A stretch of DNA of 20,912 bases from Gammaproteobacteria bacterium (GTDB taxonomy: Bacteria; Pseudomonadota; Gammaproteobacteria; GCF-002020875): positions 1 to 20,912 of the forward strand of contig JABHIC010000346.1 in NCBI GenBank assembly GCA_018671205.1, given 5' to 3'. The notes below the pieces were generated by a model that saw only the letters and a program-made list of their open reading frames with translations, was not told where the DNA came from and searched no databases. The position numbers and the translations under genes are program-made. Shown here one piece after another: positions 1 to 7,000 of the stretch (position 1 is the first letter of the stretch; the number at the start of each line of letters is the position of its first letter).

Positions 1-139
1 AGGTCAAATATCGGATAAAATGGTTGACAAAAAACAGCACTACAACTATATTTTATGGGATCAATTTTTCACTGAAAAACCGCATGAATAATTGTCTTAA
101 CTTCCCCCTATTTCTGTCCAACGATTGGGGGGCACCTTA
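1..139 (+). mobile_element. Possible right end of an IS3-like insertion sequence (partial)
   Basis: The window opens inside an open frame that stops at 91. It is followed at 114-139 by a terminus-like sequence reading TGTCCAACGATTGGGGGG then CACC. Read inward, this resembles the TGCCCCCCAAnnGTTGGACA type of terminal repeat that I associate with IS3-family (IS150-group) elements. A C5 run (104-108) and a G6 run (127-132) could also pair as a hairpin, so a terminator is an alternative. The left end lies outside the window and no target duplication can be checked. Confidence 0.3.
2..91 (+). CDS. C-terminal tail of an unidentified protein, possibly a transposase (partial)
   Basis: Twenty-nine codons without a stop run from the window edge to TAA at 89-91. 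The tail is basic and aromatic-rich (it contains KKQHYNYILWDQFF). The reading rests on its position just before an IS-like terminus. Transposase C-termini are often rich in Y, H, N and W, but I do not recognise a diagnostic DDE residue here because too little is present. It could be a chance open frame. Confidence 0.3.
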   Translation, partial: GQISDKMVDKKQHYNYILWDQFFTEKPHE

Positions 140-303
140 CACAGGATGCTCTTGGGTGAGGTAGCGAATCGCGACCCCCTTGCTAATTGCTGAGTGATAC
201 TTCCGGCATCGGCTGAAGTCACCAGCGGCGACATATGAGGCGAGTATTACAACCTCCTCGTAAAACTACGAATCCAGTATTGGGATCCGTGACAAAGGAT
301 AGC

Positions 304-526
304 CACTGATGCAGGTTCTGCATTACTGATCCAAAATTGGGACCAGCTTTCTCATAGCCCAAAGATCTGGATCACTGAATCCAATTCAGATTCAGTGGTT
401 GCCATGTGACTGGCAGGTTACCCACCTCAACTGACGCAAGATCTGCGTCAGCTATTCTACGGTTCCCAATCGTGGACCCATGACTCTAAGCAGCCAATTC
501 TGTATCAGCCCTAGAGTTAGCCACCT
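304..526. repeat. Cluster of short stem-loops
   Basis: Several inverted repeats follow one another. ATGCAG-GTT-CTGCAT lies near 309-323. TTGGG and CCCAA (about 338-362) enclose a 16-base loop. CACTGAATC and GATTCAGTG (about 373-397) form a perfect 9-bp stem with a 7-base loop. TGACGCA-agatc-TGCGTCA (about 432-450) has a 7-bp stem. ACTCTA and TAGAGT (about 483-517) have a long loop. The first and fourth share the pattern ACTGAYGCA...TCTGCRT, as if duplicated and then kept paired. The strand of any transcript is unknown. Confidence 0.45.
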
Positions 527-597
527 CACCAGTAGACCCAGCATGAATCTAGCCCAGCTCAAACAGCAGAGGTATAGGGCCGCAGAAAAAAAAGGGG

Positions 598-820
598 CCG
601 CATATTCGAGGTATGGGTGTACAGCGCTGGGGGGCCGGGGGGTACAGAGCAGGGCCTAAAGGGCGGCCCAGTTTGGGAAGGGAACCCCCCCCCCCTTTCT
701 TTCAGCAAGCCATCAATAATCCCCCCCGCATATTTGAGCCCACATCTCTCTGAGCAATTGCGACCAGATGTACCCCCCTCTATATGAGAAAAGGAGTCCC
801 AAAAAATGCCCCGCATATTC
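598..820 (+). repeat. Three copies of CCGCATATT among G/C homopolymers
   Basis: CCGCATATT occurs at 598, 726 and 811. The first two extend to CCGCATATTYGAG. Each copy is preceded by an A-rich or homopolymeric stretch. In addition GGGGGGTACA (637-646) and TGTACCCCCC (769-778) form a perfect 10-bp inverted repeat about 120 bases apart. No coding frame explains these repeats. Confidence 0.4.
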
Positions 821-1263
821 TTCACTTTTCCCCCGAAACACTACTCCCCTAGAAGCACCCCCCATCGATATAGCTGGGATTCCCAAAAAAATACGGGGGA
901 TTATTAAAGCCAGTCTAGGATGAGGCAGGATCACTGGAGAAGCTGCGGGGCTATTATTGTCGCCTAGCTTGGGTGCTCCCAATTCAGGCAGCGCAACATT
1001 TGTTCCGCATAAGGTTTTACTTATTTTTTTACGATAAGCCATGTGCCTGTCCATGGGTAAATTGTCACCACCCTTGAAATATTACACTATGTAACAAACT
1101 CCATCCTTAGAACCAACTTTATTTTGCTGCTATATCAGTGTGTTATATTGTTTTTTCTGTTTTATCAAAAATCTTTCCTAAAGATTAAAGTAACAAAGCC
1201 GTTACAAACGATAGGCGACTGTTCAGAAATGAGGAGTGGCCTTTTGGTGCTGAAAAAAATTTC

Positions 1264-1290
1264 TAAAGTTTTTCTGAAGGTTGCCGATAT
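1264..1290 (+). promoter_or_regulatory. Sigma-28 (FliA) promoter of the flagellin gene
   Basis: TAAAGTTT at 1264-1271, an 11-base spacer, then GCCGATAT at 1283-1290. This matches the enterobacterial FliA consensus (TAAAGTTT-N11-GCCGATAA) in all but the last base. It predicts a start near 1297 and a 5' leader of roughly 60 bases. It places the gene in the late class of the flagellar regulon, expressed after hook completion when FlgM is exported. Confidence 0.92.
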
Positions 1291-1309
1291 CCTTAGTACG
1301 CACAAAAAA

Positions 1310-1327
1310 TGCCAACAAAGATTGGCA
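1310..1327 (+). promoter_or_regulatory. Small stem-loop in the flagellin leader
   Basis: TGCCAA (1310-1315) and TTGGCA (1322-1327) form a 6-bp stem with a 6-base loop in the predicted leader, about 20 bases ahead of the ribosome site GGAGAG (1349-1354). It may stabilise the mRNA. No function can be assigned from sequence alone. Confidence 0.4.
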
Positions 1328-1360
1328 ATATGATTTGGCAGAATCAACGGAGAGACAGAA

Positions 1361-2917
1361 ATGCTGGTACTAAACACAAACATGGGTTCACTAAACGCCC
1401 AACGCTCACTGACCACTGTTCAGGAATCACAGCAGACAGCAATGGAGCGCCTTTCCTCTGGTAGCCGAATCAATCGCGGTAAAGATGATGCAGCTGGCCT
1501 CTCTATCTCTTCTGGAATGACTGCAATCAACCGTTCACATGGCCAGCTGATTCGTGGCATGAATGATGGTATCAGCTATGTTCAAGCTGCTGAAGGTGCT
1601 CTTAATGAATCTACTGAACTTCTTCAGCGTATGCGTGAACTAACTCTCCAGTCTCTCTCTAATACATATTCTGATGAACAGCGTTCCTACATGAATCAAG
1701 AGTTCACTCAGTTAAAGACTGAAATTGACAACATTGCCAATAAGACTAGTGTTAATGATCATTATCCTTTGATGCCAGCTACAACAACAACAACCGCAAC
1801 AGTTACAGGTTCAACAGCAGCAACTGCAATAGTTACTACAGGAACCCCTGATATTCTTGCTAAACTCAACAATGTTACTGGTTCTGCTGTAGCTTTCCCC
1901 TCAGGAATTAAACCTTTGGCCTATATTCCTGCTGGTTCTACAGGTATACAGTTAAATCTAGATAACTTGGGTGCAGATGATGATATCCATATCTTTACTC
2001 GAGATGGCAAACACTTGGCTGGCCCAAGTATTCACACAGCATTTGGGGATGTAAACAATACCTTTTCAAAAGTAGGGGTCACTGATAAAGCATCACTAGA
2101 AAATAGAATTTTTACAGCAACTACAGATTTTGATATTGATGCAAACTATGATAGTTCACATCTAAACAATGGCGGAGGATCATATAACAACCCTCCAACT
2201 AACAACACATCATACAACGGTATGACCATTGCTTATTCTGGTGATGATGAAAACATTTACAATAAAACTAATTTAGGTCCTCCAGTAACAACAGATACAA
2301 CATATAACGATGGGAGTGCTGATGCAGCTTATGGCAATAAAATTGAAAAAATTGAAATAGACACTGTAAATGAAGATCTTATTGTGGTCGCAACGGGGAG
2401 CGGCAGCTTCAAAATCACATTTAATTATTCAACTTACGGTACTCCTAATTACTCATCAACTACTACTACCACCACAACCCCTGCTGCTACAGCGACTATT
2501 ACCACAACAACATATAAACCAACAGTCACAATCCCTGTAAACTCTTACAATTTAGATGACAAGGTAGGCATTGAATACACCCCTGCTGATTCAATCAGCT
2601 TGGGCATTGATGATGCGTACATTGATACTATCGCTAATGCTTCTACGGTTTTATCAGCACTGGATAAGGCGATTAATACAGTATCTGCATATAAATCAAC
2701 CTATGGTGCTATCCAGAATAGATTTGAGCATGGTGTAGCACGTGTAAACTCAGAAGTTGGTAATCTAAGCAGCGCAATCAGCCGCATTCAAGACACTGAC
2801 TATGCAATTGAATCAGCTGAACTAGCTCGCACAAACGTACTTCAGCAAGCTGGTATGTCTATGCTGAGCCAGGCTAACCAAGCTCCTAACCATATCATTT
2901 CTCTTCTGAAGCACTAA
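1361..2917 (+). CDS. fliC: Flagellin, filament subunit
   Basis: Structural protein of the flagellar filament, exported through the flagellar type III system and polymerised at the tip. The N-terminal D0/D1 region (about residues 1-135) has the family pattern LNTNMGSLNAQRSL, LSSGSRINRGKDDAAGLSIS and an EFTQLKTEIDNIA helix. The C-terminal D1/D0 region (about 430-518) has RIQDTDYAIESAELARTNVL and MLSQANQAPNHIISLLK. The start is fixed by GGAGAG at 1349-1354 and the FliA promoter upstream. The 518 residues are average to long for the family. The central domain is unusual: about 200 residues bounded by two Thr-rich linkers (about 142-164 and 365-392), which are encoded by ACA/ACT/ACC repeats. The usual NGQKLL after the D1 helix is replaced by VNDHYPL. 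No other flagellar gene is visible, so this may be a solitary or cluster-end copy. Confidence 0.97.
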   Translation: MLVLNTNMGSLNAQRSLTTVQESQQTAMERLSSGSRINRGKDDAAGLSISSGMTAINRSHGQLIRGMNDGISYVQAAEGALNESTELLQRMRELTLQSLSNTYSDEQRSYMNQEFTQLKTEIDNIANKTSVNDHYPLMPATTTTTATVTGSTAATAIVTTGTPDILAKLNNVTGSAVAFPSGIKPLAYIPAGSTGIQLNLDNLGADDDIHIFTRDGKHLAGPSIHTAFGDVNNTFSKVGVTDKASLENRIFTATTDFDIDANYDSSHLNNGGGSYNNPPTNNTSYNGMTIAYSGDDENIYNKTNLGPPVTTDTTYNDGSADAAYGNKIEKIEIDTVNEDLIVVATGSGSFKITFNYSTYGTPNYSSTTTTTTTPAATATITTTTYKPTVTIPVNSYNLDDKVGIEYTPADSISLGIDDAYIDTIANASTVLSALDKAINTVSAYKSTYGAIQNRFEHGVARVNSEVGNLSSAISRIQDTDYAIESAELARTNVLQQAGMSMLSQANQAPNHIISLLKH

Positions 2918-2959
2918 GTTTTCAGAATAGAATAAGCGACAGCTCCTAGCCGGTACCGC

Positions 2960-2983
2960 CTCCTGCAGATTGATCCTCAGGAG
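2960..2983 (+). terminator. Weak hairpin downstream of flagellin
   Basis: CTCCTG (2960-2965) and CAGGAG (2978-2983) can pair around a 12-base loop 43 bases after the flagellin stop. The following TTAATTA is not a proper T-run, so intrinsic termination is doubtful. I see no better candidate between 2918 and 3158. Confidence 0.25.
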
Positions 2984-3158
2984 TTAATTAGATGCAGATT
3001 CCAATCAATATGCACTCCCCTCTTCTTTCTGAATAATCTCCTGTTATATTCCAGCATCTTTCTCTGAGGCTACCCGTCATCAGGAGTACCCCCATGGTGA
3101 GTCCGAGCGGGCAGCATCAACAGCCTTTGTGTATAGTAGCTTGTTGAATCTGGAACAC

Positions 3159-3190
3159 AAAAAAGGGCACCCAGTCTCCTGAGCACCCCT
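3159..3190 (-). terminator. Rho-independent terminator of the small secreted-protein gene
   Basis: On the minus strand GGTGCTCAG and CTGGGTGCC form a 9-bp stem, with three G-U wobbles, closed by the GNRA-type tetraloop GAGA. At least one more G-C pair extends the base, and T6 follows. It lies about 20 bases after the stop. The wobble pairs become mismatches in the other direction, so it acts for the minus strand. Confidence 0.8.
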
Positions 3191-3208
3191 GCTGTCAGCT
3201 GGCTGGAG

Positions 3209-3433
3209 TTACCCCCAGTGTGCGTCCTGACCAGTATAGCCTTCGGCGGAGTGGGCTTCGGTTCCCCAGTACCCATTCTCTTCGAGCCATGCGTTGATTT
3301 CGTCTTTGTCTAAATAGTTTTCGGTAAGGCGGCTGTCTGTGGTCCAGCCGAATTCGCCATTGATGTCTTCTGCATGGGCTACTACGAAGTTGAGTGAGGT
3401 GAATACAACGATTGCTGCGATGATGGTTTTCAT
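3209..3433 (-). CDS. Small secreted protein of unknown function
   Basis: A 74-residue protein with a classic Sec signal peptide: MKT, a hydrophobic core IIAAIVVFTSLNFVV, and a likely AHA cleavage site before residue 22. The mature part is about 53 residues, acidic and aromatic (EFGWTTDSRL, EINAWLEENGYWG), ending GQDAHWG. It has no cysteines, so it is probably a soluble periplasmic or exported peptide. I chose the ATG at 3433 because AAGGAT sits 8 bases upstream and the signal peptide begins there. An in-frame ATG 33 bases further upstream would add an unlikely N-terminal extension. It has its own promoter and terminator and is convergent with flagellin. I do not recognise the family. Confidence 0.8.
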   Translation of the reverse strand: MKTIIAAIVVFTSLNFVVAHAEDINGEFGWTTDSRLTENYLDKDEINAWLEENGYWGTEAHSAEGYTGQDAHWG

Positions 3434-3463
3434 GGTGATATCCTTATCAATTAATGTAAGGCA

Positions 3464-3475
3464 CAATTATAATTG
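3464..3475 (-). promoter_or_regulatory. Predicted -10 element inside a palindrome
   Basis: The minus strand carries a perfect TATAAT (3466-3471) within the 12-bp perfect palindrome CAATTATAATTG. The expected start near 3459 gives a leader of about 25 bases for the secreted-protein gene. I see no good -35 hexamer at 16-18 bases, so the promoter may need an activator. Confidence 0.45.
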
Positions 3476-3858
3476 ATCGCTAATATAAGTTACAGCTAAT
3501 ATCCTTTATAGCCAATACTCAGGATCAGATGAAGAATTAACTGGTTGACTTGTCAACAGTAGGAGGCATTCAGGTGGTGACCAGAATACCTGAAATTCAG
3601 GAAAATAGACGGGTATATCCCCACGGGGAAACAGATACTAATGCACTGAATTTACTGCATATTTCAGAACCCTATAAAGCCGGTATAAACGCCCCCATTT
3701 GATACCTGAAAACAAGCCTCGATCGATACAGGCAGATATCTAAAAGCAGGCTCCCCTTCGTGAAATTGCCATAAAAACTTTCAGTGGTAAGTTCATTACG
3801 TGGCTACCATGTTGAATGTTAAGCTTATGGTTATTGAGTAAATCATAAGATATCACTG
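3476..3858. promoter_or_regulatory. Operator-like region ahead of the RHH/giant-protein operon
   Basis: About 380 bases have no gene but many inverted repeats. GTTGAC-TT-GTCAAC is at 3544-3557. Half-site TTCAGGT (3569-3575) faces ACCTGAA (3588-3594), which in turn overlaps the 13-bp palindrome CCTGAAATTCAGG (3589-3601). CCCC-ac-GGGG lies at 3619-3628. ATACCTGAAA occurs at 3586 and again at 3702. A repressor binding array is the simplest reading. The adjacent ribbon-helix-helix protein is the obvious candidate ligand. No confident -35/-10 pair was found. The host-to-phage boundary probably lies here or just to the left. Confidence 0.5.
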
Positions 3859-4050
3859 ATGAATGTTCGTAGCAAAAAAGCAATCCGCCAATCAGACTAT
3901 CGGAGACGGCAGGGGCTCCGGGGGATGAAGCAGATCAATCTCTGGATTTCACAAGAGAGCAAGCAGATATTGGCTCAGGCGGCGAAGAGTACCCGCACGA
4001 CTCAGGCCACGGTGATAGACCGGATGCTGCAACGGGGAGAGAGAACATGA
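3859..4050 (+). CDS. Ribbon-helix-helix DNA-binding protein
   Basis: A 63-residue basic protein. Residues 23-60 fit the Arc/CopG/MetJ ribbon-helix-helix fold: a short strand KQINLWIS, helix QESKQILAQAAKS, a turn, then helix TQATVIDRMLQRG. In this family the paired strands enter the DNA major groove and the protein dimerises. The first 22 residues are Arg/Lys-rich (RSKKAIRQSDYRRRQ). Its TGA overlaps the ATG of the giant gene (ATGA at 4047-4050), so the two are translationally coupled. Start choice is moderate: ATG 3859 lacks a strong ribosome site, and an internal ATG at 3925 follows CCGGGGG. It probably autoregulates the operon through the inverted repeats upstream. Confidence 0.8.
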   Translation: MNVRSKKAIRQSDYRRRQGLRGMKQINLWISQESKQILAQAAKSTRTTQATVIDRMLQRGERT

Positions 4051-7000
4051 GCCAATTTAGCGTTAAGCAGGCCGCGCAGGAAGGCCCAGAAACAGAGGCA
4101 GATCGTATTTTTTCTGCCGCTGAGCGTGAGAAGGCGGAAATTTTACGCCAGCACAGAGAGAGGAAACGTAATGCTCAGGGGTTACAGCCTCTGGAAGCGT
4201 TCAAGATGGGGGCGGTTGGTACGGTCAAGTCACTGGGAAGCGGGCTGAAGTATGTTGGCGCAGAGGATGTCGGCGAGGACATTGAGTCTTGGGGGGAGGA
4301 GACCAATCAGGAGATCTATGAGGATCTATCGGATGATTCTCGAGAGGCATTGAATACCCCACTTACGGTCAGTAACGAAGATTCTTTTGTAGGGTTTGAC
4401 TTCAACTCAGAGGCTGGATGGGAAGACTACTTCATGGGAGCCATGCAGGGCAGCGGATCTGCGGCGGCCTCTGTTGTTATGGGGGGTCCTGTGAGTGCCG
4501 TAGGCAAGAAAGGTGCACTAAAGGGGATGGAGTGGTTTGCCCAGAGAGGGAACCGTGAAGCCAAACAGATGATCAAGGATGGCGCTGACCCTAAGAAGGC
4601 TGCAGAGCATGTTCTATCAAAGTATAAAATCGGAAAATATTCAGTGCCTGACAAGGTAGCTGGTGCTGTTGGTGCGGCGGTAGGCTTTGGTGGTTTTGGG
4701 GCTCTGAGCGAGGGTGGTGGTGCCGCTGCTGAAGCAGAAGATGCAGTAGCAAGGATGGCTTCAGGTGACCTGAACAAGATTGAGCGTTTTGGCGAGATAT
4801 ACCATCAAATCGTTGAAGCAGATCCCAATTTACAGAATTTGCCCGTACCCCAGAAACATAAGATAGCCCACACTCTTTATGCCCGAGAGCAGGCAGACCG
4901 CACCTTTGACGATATGGCACTAAAAGGTGGGCTTGTTGCTACCGTAGCGGGGCCAATCATGCAACGTGCCATGGTGGGTAAGTCAGCCAACACTGGACGA
5001 GCCTTTGCGGGTGGTGTGGCTACTGAGAGTGCAGAAGAGGGATTTATCGGTGGAGAGACTCAAGAAAACGTAAATATTGCTACAGGTCGTCCAGAGGATG
5101 AGGGTGTATCGCAGGCACGTGCAGAGAGCGCAGTTCGTGGCGGTATGGGTGGAGGCATGGTATCCGCCCCTAATGCGGCGATCCGATCTGTGGATAACAT
5201 TATGCACAAAGAGGAGCGGGAGACTGCAGAGCGGATTACCGAGAAAAAGAAAGCAAGTAGGCTTAACGCCATTAATCAGGCTAGAGGTGCATCTGGACTT
5301 ACTCCAATGCAATCACTTGACGAGTATAAAGAGCGTTTTGTGGTGATTCCTGGTGTGGATGAGAGTGATCCGCATATGGTTTACGACACCCAGAAACAAA
5401 AGAAATTTACTGCCAAAAATGATGCTGATACCGCTGGTCGTATAGCCCGTGAGCAGAATGATATTCATAATCTGGGGCGAGATGATTCTGCTGCGCAAAA
5501 GGTGCCTGACAAACAATTTCAGCTCATATCAGAACCAGATGAGAAAGGTGTTCCTCGTTATTCGGTGATCGATGCCAATAGTGGTGCAGAGATTATGCCG
5601 TGGGTTGCTGCGCGAACAGAGGCGTATTCCATGGCATGGAGGCTGAATGCTGGCGAGCTTGATGTTTCAGAGATTCCCGCTCCGACACCTGCGCCAGTAC
5701 CAACGGCCAAGAGAGGCCGAGTTTATAACACTAGAGGGGGGAGCCCTTCTATTAGTGATGTGCACCGTAAGCTCGCTGAAAAGAATACAGAGTCTGGGAG
5801 TGAGTCACATAGAAGAACCATTGATAGTGCTGCTGCACAACCGAGAGATAAAGCATCAACCCTTTCGGATGAGCAGATTAGAGAAGTGATCGAAAACACG
5901 CCTACTGATGACGATCTGGATCTAGAGGAGTTCAAGATTGACCGTATGGAAGACATCAAAAGGTACATTGGTAATGTTGAATTACAAGGCCGCCAACCAA
6001 AAGATGAGCAGGATTTCCTAGATAAAATTTACGCAGCAGTGGATGGTCTCGCCTCTGAGCAGCAACAAGATACTAAAAAGGCCGCTGATAAAGAGACTGC
6101 CTTGAATCCAGAGCAAAGCACGATAGAGGGTGCAGTTTCTGATTCTGAATCAACCCACCAGCCTGCTGTGGAACCATATATCCATGAGGGTGAGCATGTC
6201 CAAGCCCAGCAGCCCGCAGAGCTTGAGCCGCACCAGATACCAGAGCCAATCGATGGAGCTGTTGCAGGACGTGACCTGAAGCCAGCAGCAGCTACAGAGG
6301 TTGAGCCATTTATCCATGAGGGGCAGCACATCCCCGCAGAAGAGCCAGCAGAGACACAATCTCTACCAGCAGAGCCAATCGATGGTGAGGTGATCGTGAA
6401 TGGGTTTGCTGAGATTAATGATCGAGCGCTAAAAGATCCTCATGCACTTCCCCTGTTCAGCAAAGCCTTAAAAGCTTATCAGCGTGGTGACCTGGGCAAG
6501 GCAGCGCTTGACCTAAAATACCTGCAGGGTTATTTCCAGCAGCAGGCCGACCAGCAGAGTTTAGCGGTTGATGGGCAAGCTGTTGAGCTGGGACCAATTG
6601 AAGTGCTGGGTCCATCCGAGGATGCAGTCGCTAAGCAGCCTGCCAATCTCCAACCTGAAGTAGCAGAGATGCCGTTACCGGCCTATGACCCGTATGAGGT
6701 TCCTCTTGCCTCAGAGGTAGTTCCGCAAGATCAGCCCATCATTACCCCACCAGAGGCAGAGACTGTAGCCCCTCCTTCAGAGGTGATTGCCGAGGATCTG
6801 AAGCCATTTGATCAGCTGCAGAGCCGTATGAAGGAGTATCACTCTCAGGGGATGGACTTTGGCCAAGTGTGGGATGACGTGTTTAAAAAGAACGGGAGTC
6901 TTGCTGAGGAGAATCCTTATCAGAAGTTTGCTTACATGAGTGGTGATCTTGCCGCCAACGGGCACAGCAAAGGCCGCAAGGGGCTCAGAGAGTTATGGGA

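Larger units (their letters stand above)
140..1260. other. Long region without a convincing gene
   Basis: About 1.1 kb holds no frame that looks protein-coding. A 113-codon minus-strand frame (713-1054) and a 69-codon plus-strand frame (1124-1333) lack family features and, for the first, a ribosome site. The left half (about 300-530) carries several short stem-loops. The middle (about 585-900) is dominated by homopolymers, including C11 at 685-695, C7 at 721-727, and G6 blocks around 629-642. The right part (1060-1260) is AT-rich and leads into the flagellin promoter. The region could be decayed mobile DNA, a structured RNA locus, or both. Confidence 0.6.

Noticed and set aside
304..526. Integron attC array
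   Set aside because: There are no RYYYAAC/GTTRRRY core pairs, no cassette frames and no integrase.
713..1054. 113-codon minus-strand frame in the homopolymer block
   Set aside because: Composition follows the C/G runs, no ribosome site or family motif is seen, and its C-terminal part is translated from the poly-C repeats.
1124..1333. 69-codon plus-strand frame upstream of flagellin
   Set aside because: It runs across the FliA promoter and the leader hairpin and lacks a ribosome site or recognisable features.
3434..3466. Longer start for the small secreted protein
   Set aside because: The extra 11 residues would precede a perfect signal peptide, and the clear ribosome site serves the ATG at 3433. 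The upstream ATG also sits right at the predicted -10.
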